This document shows positions 18,666-27,119 of a stretch of 64,000 bases of DNA, piece by piece. The notes below the pieces were generated by a model, which saw only the letters and a list, made by a program, of their open reading frames with translations, made no database searches and was not told the DNA's origin. Source of the stretch: Lachnospiraceae bacterium (GTDB taxonomy: Bacteria; Bacillota; Clostridia; Lachnospirales; Lachnospiraceae); NCBI GenBank assembly GCA_016282745.1, contig JAEELL010000130.1:1-64000 (forward strand). The letters run 5' to 3'. Each line of letters begins with the position of its first letter. The first letter of the stretch is position 1. Made by a program: the position numbers and the translations under genes.

Positions 18666-20492
18666 TTAACGAAGAAAACTTGGTTTGTCATCATCTTTTG
18701 AATCTGATTTGACATCATCATTGTAATCATCATCAAATACTGATTTTCTAGGTTTATCTGTTACAACTGTACCTTCAACAACCGGTGCTGTCTTCACTTC
18801 CGGCTTTGTGTCAACAACAGGTGCTGTCTTTACTTCCGGCTTTGTGTCAACAACAGGTGCTGTCTTTACTTCCGGTTTTGTGTCAACAACAGGTGTTACC
18901 TTTACTTCCGGCTTTGTCTCAACAACAGGTGTTGTCTTTGTTTCTGCCTTTGGTGTTGCAACAGGTGTTGCCTTTGTTTCTGCTTTTGCCTTTGGAGCAT
19001 CATTTACTTCTTTGAACTCATCTTCTTTTACTTCTGTTTTTTTCTTGAATTCATCAGGATTGAAAACTACTGACTCACCATTGTCAAAATTCTTTACACC
19101 CTCTGCTCCAACGTACTGTGAAATAATAGACTTAAGATCAATTCCTGTGCTTCCTTTAATACCGTCACTTACCTGAGTAACTGTATTCATTACAGAACCA
19201 ACCATCTGTTCATTATTTCCCTGTCCGTACATTGTGATAGAGTCAATGCTTGCAAGTGGTTCAGCAGCATTTCTAACTGCCTCCGGAAATGCCTTGAAGA
19301 ACATTTCAAGAATAGCAGCCTCGCCGTATTTCTGCATAGCGATAGCTTTCTTTTCAATACCTTCAGCCTCAGCAACTGCCTTAGCTCTGATTGCCTCAGC
19401 TTCTGCGATACCTTTTGCTCTGATACCTTCAGCTTCCTGCTCAAGTTCGTATTTCTTAGCTTCAGCTTCTTTCTTTCTCTGATATAATTCAGCTTCTGCC
19501 TGCTGCTCTTTAGCAAACTTCTCAGCTTCTGCCTGTTTTCTGATTTCAGCATCAAGTGCCTGCTCTTTAACTGCTGCTTCTTTCTGTTTCAAGATAACGT
19601 ACTGCTCTTCTTTTGCGATATCTGCCTGAGCTCTTGTTGTCTCGATAGATTTTCTCTGCTCTTCCTGCTGGATTGAATAAGCAGCATCAGCTTCAGCCTG
19701 TTTGATATCGGCAACTTTCTTAAGTTCTGATTTCTTGATTGAAAGTTCATTGTTTCTCTCAGCAATCTGTCTTTCTGATTCAACGCTTGCATCATTTGCT
19801 TCTTTGTTAGCTTTTGCCTGAGCAATCTTAATATCTCTCTCACCTTCAGCTCTGGCAATAGATGCTGATTTCTTGATCTGTACAATGTTATCAATACCAA
19901 GATTTTCAATTACCTGATTCTCATCAATAAAGTTCTGAACATTGAAACTAACAATATCAAGTCCCATAGCTGCCAAGTCAGGCTCTGCATTCTCTTTAAC
20001 AAGTAATGCGAATTTCTGTCTGTTTGAAACCATCTCTTCAAGTCTCATCTTACCAACAATCTCTCTTGTGTTACCTTCAAGAACGCTCTTTGCAACTCCT
20101 CCGATATATTCTGTATCTTTGTTAAGGAAGTTCTGTGCTGCAAGTTTTAATCTTTCAGGATTATCACTGATTTTAACATTTACTGCTGCATCTACGTTTA
20201 CGTTGATGTAGTCAGCTGTTGGAACGCTTGAAGCTGTCTTTACATCAATTGGAATAAGTCTTAAGTTAAGTTCATCTTTTTTCTCTAAAAACGGAATCTT
20301 GATACCCGCCTTACCTATTAAGAATTTGGGATTTTTTCGAAGCCCCGATATGATAAAAGCTGTATCAGGTGATGCCTTAACATAACCTGAAGCCAAAATA
20401 GCCAAAATAATAATTACTCCTGCTGCAATAGCAATGATACCAATTGTTCCGGTATTATCAACTATTGAAGAAACTAACTGTACATTTTTCAT
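18666..20492 (-). CDS. floT: Flotillin-like SPFH/Band 7 membrane scaffold protein
   Basis: 608-aa membrane-associated scaffold, longer than the roughly 510 residues of Bacillus FloT because of a repetitive tail. One N-terminal membrane segment (about 17-35) is followed by the SPFH domain (about 37-215) and a long Ala/Glu/Lys/Gln coiled coil (about 215-400) with the EAEAIRAKAVAEAEGI repeats typical of flotillins. Residues about 505-575 contain five to six 12-residue repeats of the form KPEVKTAPVVDT, and the end is acidic. Flotillins organise functional membrane microdomains. The NfeD-type protease often found next to floT is not here. Start set by AGGAGG. Confidence 0.9.
   Translation of the reverse strand: MKNVQLVSSIVDNTGTIGIIAIAAGVIIILAILASGYVKASPDTAFIISGLRKNPKFLIGKAGIKIPFLEKKDELNLRLIPIDVKTASSVPTADYINVNVDAAVNVKISDNPERLKLAAQNFLNKDTEYIGGVAKSVLEGNTREIVGKMRLEEMVSNRQKFALLVKENAEPDLAAMGLDIVSFNVQNFIDENQVIENLGIDNIVQIKKSASIARAEGERDIKIAQAKANKEANDASVESERQIAERNNELSIKKSELKKVADIKQAEADAAYSIQQEEQRKSIETTRAQADIAKEEQYVILKQKEAAVKEQALDAEIRKQAEAEKFAKEQQAEAELYQRKKEAEAKKYELEQEAEGIRAKGIAEAEAIRAKAVAEAEGIEKKAIAMQKYGEAAILEMFFKAFPEAVRNAAEPLASIDSITMYGQGNNEQMVGSVMNTVTQVSDGIKGSTGIDLKSIISQYVGAEGVKNFDNGESVVFNPDEFKKKTEVKEDEFKEVNDAPKAKAETKATPVATPKAETKTTPVVETKPEVKVTPVVDTKPEVKTAPVVDTKPEVKTAPVVDTKPEVKTAPVVEGTVVTDKPRKSVFDDDYNDDVKSDSKDDDKPSFLR
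18778..18990 (-). repeat. 36-bp tandem repeat in the flotillin 3' region
   Basis: About five units with a 36-bp period (starts near 18784, 18820, 18856) encode the KPEVKTAPVVDT tail. Copy number could vary in frame. Confidence 0.85.
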
Positions 20493-20680
20493 GTCTTTTT
20501 CCTCCTAATAATAAAAAGTGTATTGTTACTTACGTCAAAAATAAAAAGAACTCTGTTTAATCTTTTAATTTCGACATCAATATTATATAATAAATAAGCG
20601 AGAAAAAAAACTAGAATTCAAGTCGATTTTATAATTTTATTTCGCTTCTTTTAGTAAATTAGATTAGGAGGTTTCTCTAA

Positions 20681-21202
20681 ATGGGGAAAAAATCAACAAG
20701 AGAGAATAAAAATATTTATCAGCAATGCCGCGAAAACCTTGAACTTACAAGGGACAAAGCCAGTGATTTACTTGAATATATCAGCGCAGACCGTATCGAG
20801 AAGATAGAAAGTGAGCGTTCACTTCCACATCCTGATGAGATACTTACCATGTCACAAAGTTACAAGGCACCATACCTTTGCAACTATTATTGTTCACACG
20901 AGTGTCCTATCGGAAAGCACTACGTTCCTGAGATTCAGGAAAAAGAATCATCAACAATCATCCTTGAGATGCTTGCTTCTCTCAATTCAATCAATGACAA
21001 AAAAGCAAGACTGATTGAGATTATGGCTGATGGAGTTATTTCCGATGATCAGATTCATGATTTTGTAATTATCCAGAACGAACTTGAAAAGATATCTATC
21101 TCCGTAGAATCACTTCAGCTCTGGCTCGAAAAGACAATCATGGAAAAACAGATAAATATTGAGAGACTCGAAAACACGAGAAAAGAACTTCTTGGCGAGT
21201 AA
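20681..21202 (+). CDS. XRE-like helix-turn-helix protein with a three-Cys motif
   Basis: 173-aa protein divergent from flotillin. Residues about 10-62 resemble an XRE-type HTH (RENLELTRDKASDLLEYISADRIEKIE). This is followed by CNYYCSHECPIG, with Cys67, Cys71 and Cys75, a possible metal or redox site, and then a long helical C-terminal half. Such single proteins occur in many Clostridia without assigned function. AGGAGG precedes the ATG. It could regulate the divergent flotillin gene, but nothing in the sequence proves it. Confidence 0.7.
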   Translation: MGKKSTRENKNIYQQCRENLELTRDKASDLLEYISADRIEKIESERSLPHPDEILTMSQSYKAPYLCNYYCSHECPIGKHYVPEIQEKESSTIILEMLASLNSINDKKARLIEIMADGVISDDQIHDFVIIQNELEKISISVESLQLWLEKTIMEKQINIERLENTRKELLGE

Positions 21203-21203
21203 A

Positions 21204-21305
21204 TGCAAGAACGGTCTCATCGTTCTTGCACAGAATATCGACTGAGAAAAAGGGAACTGCTACTTCTCTGCAAATATTGCAGATATGTAACAGTTCCCAT
21301 TTTTA
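21204..21305. terminator. Two hairpins forming the convergent terminator region
   Basis: A first hairpin GCAAGAACG/CGTTCTTGC (21206-21228) lacks a T-run. A second, GGGAACTGCTAC/GTAACAGTTCCC (21252-21298), is followed by ATTTTTATT and can end both the HTH gene and the converging large subtilase gene. Confidence 0.75.
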
Positions 21306-21351
21306 TTACTTATAATTTACTATTTTTATTTATTATTTTTTATAAATTATA

Positions 21352-24300
21352 TTACTTCTTAATTGTCTTAACAGCAGACCATTTACCGAATACGTCTTTA
21401 CCATTCTCTTTTGCCATTAATCTTACTTTTACGTAATACTTCTTATTTGCTTTTAACTTAGAAATTGTAAATGCATTCTTAGCAAATGTTAATGTCTTTG
21501 TTGTCTTCTTAGAGAATTTCTTAGATGTTGAATATTTTACCTGATATTTAACATTAGCAACTGCCTTAACAGTAATCTTTGCTTTCTTCTTATTAGACGC
21601 TCTCTTAACTTTTGTAATCTTTGCTTTCTTATTAGCGATTGATGAAGCTGTTGTTGTTTCAACTGCCTTTGTAGTTGTTGGTGCTACTGTTGTTGTCTCA
21701 ACTGCCTTTGTTGTAGTTGGAACTGCTGTTGTTGTTTCAACCGGCTTTGTTGTCTCATCTGCTGTAACAGGCGCTGTTGTCTCAACTGCTGTTGTTTCTC
21801 CACCATTGTTGTCACCCGGATTTGCTGTAGGAACCTCAGAATCAGCTGTTGTTGTCTCTATCTCGATTGGCTCTTCATAAATATCTTCTCCTACAAGATT
21901 TACATTGTATTCATAAATTGTCAAGCCATAGCTTTCATCCTCATCCTCATAATCATCATCGTAATCATCATCGTAATCATCAGATGTTGTTTCTTCTTCT
22001 GAATCATTCTTTACAACTTTTCTGTTAGACCAGTCATCCTCATCTTCAAATTCATCTTCTTCATAGTAATATGGTTCACCTTTGAAAACAAATAATCTTC
22101 CATCAACAACAATTGATTTAAAAGAATATTCATAGCCAGACATTTCATCTTCTAATCCAAAATTGTAATCTGTATTGGTGTATGAGTCTGTATCAACATT
22201 GTAGATGAATGTATCACCTAATTTGTCAGCGTAAATACCTGTATATACAATTCCGTTTTCAGTTGCTGTTGCAACAAATGCTTCATTTTTAATCACATTA
22301 ATGTCGGCTTCTGACTGTTTCCATGAATTTCCGTCAAAAATCATTGCAGGAACAAATACTGTATCGCCTTCATCCGGATAATCATAATGGAATGGTGAAA
22401 CAAGCTTATCACCGATTTCGAATACTTCACGTCCAAGACCCTTTTCAGGAATTACTCCTAAATCATTTGTCTTTTCGAATTCAGCATCCAGATCAAAAGC
22501 ATATCCTGCCTCATCACGTTCAAACTGTCCGTTTACTTTGTATGCATCACTTCCGTAGAGATATAATGTATCATTATATTTTAATAAATCACATCCGCTT
22601 TCAACTACCTCTTCAGGAATCTCAGTTACTTTACTCCACTCTTCATTTACTGTATCATATGCAACTAAAACAGCCATTTCTGCATAACCTAAATCAATGT
22701 TTGTTGCAACAAAGATAAATCCATTTTTGTAAATTGGATTGCTGAAGCCGATAGAATAATTCATTGCATACTTAATGCCTAATAATTCAGTTAAATCATC
22801 TCCTGCCATTGACATCCATTCAAAATGATCAGTAAACTTCTCAGGTGCAATACCTTTAAATACTTTTCCGTTATAACAATCAACAAAGTATACACAATCA
22901 TCTCCTTTTACTAAAGAAGAATCATATGGTAACCCAAAACCTTCATACTCAGAACAGTTGAATTCTTTTCCTTTAGGAACATAGTACTGTTTTTCTACAG
23001 TCTTATCACCTTTATTGACAGCGATATTTAATACAGAATTAACCATATCTTCATCACATTTGAATACGATGCAGTTCTTTTCTGTTTCAGCTTCAACTTC
23101 GTTGCCGTTAACAGTTACATTTGTTCCCTCAAGGAATGCACCATTAATAGCAATGTACAATTCGTCATCTTCTCCTCCGTAGTAATTTTCAATATTTCTT
23201 ACTGAGAAGTTAGGATTATTAACCTTTGATAAATCAAGCATTCCTCCTGTTGCACATTTTCCTTCTAATGCCTTTGTATCTGTTGTACAACCAATAATTG
23301 TATCCTTAACATCAGCTGCAGAATAGTCAGGATTCATTGCTGCAACAACTGCAGCAGCTGCTGTTACATGTGGTGTTGCCATAGAAGTTCCGCAGTACCA
23401 GTCATATTTTCCAAACTCTTTAGAATCAGCGTTACCCTTTGACATACCAAATACATCAACATAAGCATCATAGTCGCCATCCTCTTCAGCGAGGATCTGT
23501 ACTGATAGTACTCTTTCCTGTGTTTCTTTTACCTTTTTAACTACAGGAAGACTGTAATATGTCCAGTAGTTTGTATCTCCAAGATATTCTGCATACTCTT
23601 CACCTAATGCATAGACACGACCATACCAGTTTTCATTATCCTCATCGTATACACCATCTTCATCTAATGTTGAATCTGCAATACAAATTGAGGCAGCTGA
23701 ATCGCGCTTTGCATTTTCGCCTACATCTCCTCTGACAAATTCCGATTGATAAAGTGGTTTTGATGACTTCTCAGCTGTATATGGGAAGTAGAAATAATAT
23801 GAATCACCCGCTTTTGCATTCTTTACAGAAATCTTTAATGATTTGTTACCATCTTTTGTTCCAACAAATTCATTGTCTGCATATTCAACAGAAGCTGTAC
23901 CATCTCCTGAAGCAGTAACACCCCATCTGAGGTCATTTTCATCTGCAACATTTCCTGTGTATCCGTCATTATCAACATACTGTACAAGTTTCTGTTCTTT
24001 ATCAAATGTATTATAACATCCTACAAGCTTATCAAATTTTGCTGCATCATATGTAATAGGATTGAAGCAGTCATATGATACTGTTGACAGAATATTAGAA
24101 CCAGGAGCTGCAATATCAACAGTTTCCACACCATAGTTTGAGAATCCTGCAAGTTCTCCCTTTGAATCAGACGCTGCAACTGAAAGAGCGTATGGACCAC
24201 CAGATGAACTAGACATATTATAATCATCATTATTATTGCCTTCATTTCCGGCAGCAAATACTGAAACTGCTCCATTTTCACCAACTAATTCAATAAGGGC

Positions 24301-25305
24301 ATCAAGAATCTCATCTGATCCACCGCCTCCCCAAGAGTTGTTAATTGATACAACGTCAATTCCAAGCTGCTGTGCTCTGTAGATGTAGTTGTATGCATCT
24401 ATAGCGTCTTCGCCAAAGCCATAACCATCTGCATCTAAGAATCTAAGTGCCATAATCTTGATATTTTCAGAATCAGTAACACCGGCAATACCTTTTTCAT
24501 TGTCGATATTTGCATGCATGATACCTGAACAGTGTGTTCCATGTCCATTCTCATCCATTGGATCTTCATCTCTAGCTACGAAGTCATATCCATGTTGCCC
24601 CTTTAAAGTCTTTGTTCCTGCGTATGGATTGTTCCACATAACATCCTGAAGATCTTCATGTTCGTAATCAACTCCTGTATCGATAATAGCGATAACCTTT
24701 TCGCCTGCCTCTGAATCAATTACGATTTCATCACTGTCTGAGTTGATATCGAGACCTTCAATACCGGCATCCTGACCCTTGTTGTCTAATGCCCACTGAA
24801 AATCAGACATTGCATCATTAGTCTTTGATGCCTTGTAAATGTAGTTTGGCTCTGCCACTAATATATCTTTATCAGCAGAATATTTCTGTACAAGTTCCTC
24901 TGTAGACATCTTATCTGACTTAATGCGGGAAATAGTCAAATCTTTTCCTGTCTTTCCTGTGAATGAACTTGATTTTGAGATACTTCCTTTCTTAACATCA
25001 TCAAAAGTACAAACATCTTCAATTGTGCAGTCCTTAGAGAGCTTGCTCTTAATTGAATTCTTGCTTACCTTATCACTGTAGTACATGATAAGTGCTTCAC
25101 CTTCAGCATACTCTGCCTGCTTTTTGGCTTTTGCGTTTTTATTGAATTTCTTCTCTCTTAATTCGCCTAAAGACTTATGTGATTCAAAAATCGCTTTAGT
25201 GTTGTTTTTCGCACTTGTTGCCCCCAAAACTCCGGCTGGAGTGCCACTAACAACCATGCTTGCTGCAAGGGCAAGAGAAAGCCCTGTTTTGATTGTTTTT
25301 TTCAT
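21352..25305 (-). CDS. Very large secreted S8 subtilase with an insert in the catalytic domain
   Basis: 1317-aa predicted extracellular protease. Signal peptide about 1-29, propeptide to about 165, S8 domain with Asp209 (IIDTGVD), His255 (GHGTHCSG), Asn354 (AAGNEG) and Ser641 (GTSMATP). About 230 residues (about 405-636) lie between the APGSNILST strand and the Ser motif, where normal subtilases have 15-30; this is a domain insertion rich in Asp and aromatic residues. After the catalytic domain comes a beta-rich region (about 690-1090), an acidic stretch of Asp/Glu/Tyr, a Thr-rich linker and a 90-residue Lys-rich Fn3-like module shared with the chitinase. Start set by AGGAGG. Likely cell-surface attached; substrate unknown. 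Confidence 0.9.
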   Translation of the reverse strand: MKKTIKTGLSLALAASMVVSGTPAGVLGATSAKNNTKAIFESHKSLGELREKKFNKNAKAKKQAEYAEGEALIMYYSDKVSKNSIKSKLSKDCTIEDVCTFDDVKKGSISKSSSFTGKTGKDLTISRIKSDKMSTEELVQKYSADKDILVAEPNYIYKASKTNDAMSDFQWALDNKGQDAGIEGLDINSDSDEIVIDSEAGEKVIAIIDTGVDYEHEDLQDVMWNNPYAGTKTLKGQHGYDFVARDEDPMDENGHGTHCSGIMHANIDNEKGIAGVTDSENIKIMALRFLDADGYGFGEDAIDAYNYIYRAQQLGIDVVSINNSWGGGGSDEILDALIELVGENGAVSVFAAGNEGNNNDDYNMSSSSGGPYALSVAASDSKGELAGFSNYGVETVDIAAPGSNILSTVSYDCFNPITYDAAKFDKLVGCYNTFDKEQKLVQYVDNDGYTGNVADENDLRWGVTASGDGTASVEYADNEFVGTKDGNKSLKISVKNAKAGDSYYFYFPYTAEKSSKPLYQSEFVRGDVGENAKRDSAASICIADSTLDEDGVYDEDNENWYGRVYALGEEYAEYLGDTNYWTYYSLPVVKKVKETQERVLSVQILAEEDGDYDAYVDVFGMSKGNADSKEFGKYDWYCGTSMATPHVTAAAAVVAAMNPDYSAADVKDTIIGCTTDTKALEGKCATGGMLDLSKVNNPNFSVRNIENYYGGEDDELYIAINGAFLEGTNVTVNGNEVEAETEKNCIVFKCDEDMVNSVLNIAVNKGDKTVEKQYYVPKGKEFNCSEYEGFGLPYDSSLVKGDDCVYFVDCYNGKVFKGIAPEKFTDHFEWMSMAGDDLTELLGIKYAMNYSIGFSNPIYKNGFIFVATNIDLGYAEMAVLVAYDTVNEEWSKVTEIPEEVVESGCDLLKYNDTLYLYGSDAYKVNGQFERDEAGYAFDLDAEFEKTNDLGVIPEKGLGREVFEIGDKLVSPFHYDYPDEGDTVFVPAMIFDGNSWKQSEADINVIKNEAFVATATENGIVYTGIYADKLGDTFIYNVDTDSYTNTDYNFGLEDEMSGYEYSFKSIVVDGRLFVFKGEPYYYEEDEFEDEDDWSNRKVVKNDSEEETTSDDYDDDYDDDYEDEDESYGLTIYEYNVNLVGEDIYEEPIEIETTTADSEVPTANPGDNNGGETTAVETTAPVTADETTKPVETTTAVPTTTKAVETTTVAPTTTKAVETTTASSIANKKAKITKVKRASNKKKAKITVKAVANVKYQVKYSTSKKFSKKTTKTLTFAKNAFTISKLKANKKYYVKVRLMAKENGKDVFGKWSAVKTIKK

Positions 25306-25461
25306 AACAAACCTCCTAAATAATTATATATATAATAAATGATGAACTATTTTCAGGGATATTATGAATATTGTCTCCCCTAAAAAACACATCACTATTA
25401 TAACGAAACAAATACATTCTTTATTGCACCAAATATAAATTTTTTTGTACATAATATTTTA

Positions 25462-26535
25462 TTAATATTTTATTAATTTTTTTCCGGTACTACCGAAAAT
25501 TGTCAACACTTCGTCATTTTTCACACTAATTTTTTTCTTATTATTAATTGTCGCAATGCTTAATCTGTACACCATTCCTCTGCTGTCTGTCACTTCAAAA
25601 TAGCAGATAATCTTCTTGAATTTTTTAGCTTCCAAATATGCTTCATATTTGTATTTATTTGACTTATTTACCTTGAGCTCTTTTTCATCAATTCGCTCGC
25701 CATCACCTTCAGCATAATATTTTACACTTACTATGTCATAAGCTTTTTCATCTAAATAGTATGACTCATCATCAATATGACATTCTGCGTCTATTTTTAC
25801 CTTGCTTCCTGCCAATACGGAGTAATCAAAATCCCATGAAGACAAATGTGGGGTATATATTTCATACAACATTTCTTCCTCATCAGTGAGAAGAGGATAC
25901 ACTCCCTCTCTGTTATAATCTATTTTTTCTGTAACTGTCTCTCCATTTTCCCTCTCACAAATGATATTCATCTTCAAATAATATTCAAAAATATTGACTG
26001 AAAACTTTCCTTCCAAAACGCCATCCCTGTTAGTTTTTAATTCTGTTGTATCTTTTCCTAACTTAATATAGTATTTTGCATCGTTAAACGAATTTTTAAG
26101 AAACACTCTTATTGTTACATCTGCAGTAAAATCATTTGTATTTAACGCTCCATAGTCAACCTCGATATCTGATATCATGCTTTTGTTTTCTTCAACAAGT
26201 TCCCTCAATTCATCAACTTTTTGTCCCAGGGCATCAATGTCAGAAGATTCGTCATAATCGTTATTAATTGCATCATACAAATTCTCAACTCTGCTACTTA
26301 TATTTGTAAGTGATGTCATAACAATAAATATAATTCCTACAATTGCAACATTGTGAAAATCAGGCATTTGTTTTCTTTTTCTTCCCCCATCAATATTCTC
26401 ATAATTATATGGTTCGTTGTAACTTCCTTCCTGTAATCTCTTATTAATTCTTCTTTTGTATATAATAAAATACGCTAATATTATTGGTATAAACGATATT
26501 ATTACAAATAATAATAAAACTGAAATCAGACTCAT
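25462..26535 (-). CDS. Membrane protein with coiled coil and extracytoplasmic domain, partner of the LytTR regulator
   Basis: 357-aa protein of no recognised family. TM1 at about 4-27 is followed by a basic cytoplasmic loop (YKRRINKRLQEG...GGRKRKQ), TM2 at about 62-80, a coiled coil (about 80-122: VENLYDAINN...LGQKVDELRELVEENK) and a beta-rich outer domain to the end. It is 24 bases after the LytTR gene and shares its transcript. LytTR regulators are often paired with a membrane protein that holds them inactive, so a sensing or inhibitory role is plausible. No matching known partner family was recognised. Confidence 0.75.
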   Translation of the reverse strand: MSLISVLLLFVIISFIPIILAYFIIYKRRINKRLQEGSYNEPYNYENIDGGRKRKQMPDFHNVAIVGIIFIVMTSLTNISSRVENLYDAINNDYDESSDIDALGQKVDELRELVEENKSMISDIEVDYGALNTNDFTADVTIRVFLKNSFNDAKYYIKLGKDTTELKTNRDGVLEGKFSVNIFEYYLKMNIICERENGETVTEKIDYNREGVYPLLTDEEEMLYEIYTPHLSSWDFDYSVLAGSKVKIDAECHIDDESYYLDEKAYDIVSVKYYAEGDGERIDEKELKVNKSNKYKYEAYLEAKKFKKIICYFEVTDSRGMVYRLSIATINNKKKISVKNDEVLTIFGSTGKKLIKY

Positions 26536-26559
26536 TGTTTTATTCTCCTCTCATTATTC

Positions 26560-27012
26560 TTAAATGTTAAATGCATCCTTGAAACTGTTGTAATAGTTTC
26601 TCGTAACTTCAATTCGATTTCCATCCGACATGACAAGTATAAACTTCATTGCAAGAGACGGATTGATCTTCCTAACATGTTTTTTTGCTATTATAGAAGA
26701 CTTGCTGACTCTGGTAAATTTCCGCTTATCAAGTAATCTCTCTAATTGATAGAGCGGATCCTTTCCATAATACATTCCGTCCTTGGTTGTTATTTCTATT
26801 TGATGACCATAGCTTTCTATGTACAATATATCGTCCACAGATATGAACACTTTGTCACCTGAATCAACCTTCTTAACTGAAATATGTCCAACTGATTTAT
26901 TGTTCTGTATCAGAATATATTCAGCTTCTTCATCTATCTCAATGCCTTTAGACTCTAAGAAGGATCTAACTTCGTCCATATTTTCATCGGATATGGCCAG
27001 TCTAATTTTCAT
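26560..27012 (-). CDS. LytTR-domain DNA-binding regulator without receiver
   Basis: 150-aa transcription factor. The N-terminal 45 residues are a short unassigned domain. Residues about 55-148 are a LytTR domain: VFISVDDILYIESYGHQIEITTKDG, then KFTRVSKSSIIAKKHVRKINPS and the final NRIEVTRNYYNSFKDAF. There is no CheY-like receiver, so control must come from elsewhere, most simply from the co-transcribed membrane protein. Start set by AAGGAG before the ATG at 27012. Confidence 0.88.
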   Translation of the reverse strand: MKIRLAISDENMDEVRSFLESKGIEIDEEAEYILIQNNKSVGHISVKKVDSGDKVFISVDDILYIESYGHQIEITTKDGMYYGKDPLYQLERLLDKRKFTRVSKSSIIAKKHVRKINPSLAMKFILVMSDGNRIEVTRNYYNSFKDAFNI

Positions 27013-27075
27013 CTCTCACACTCCTTTCATTGACAATGGGTATTATAGGAAAAATTTTTCTTTAATACAATAAAA

Positions 27076-27101
27076 CAGGCATAAGTTGCAACTTATGCCT
27101 G
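27076..27101 (-). terminator. Perfect 26-bp palindromic terminator of the HerA-like gene
   Basis: CAGGCATAAGTTG is followed directly by its exact complement; the minus strand continues TTTTATT. It lies 19 bases after the stop codon of the ATPase gene. Confidence 0.75.
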
Positions 27102-27119
27102 CATGAAATACACAAAAAT

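Noticed and set aside
27076-27101. Perfect 26-bp palindrome considered as an operator for the LytTR gene
   Set aside because: On the minus strand it is followed by a T-run right after the ATPase stop codon, which fits a terminator better; LytTR sites are usually direct repeats.
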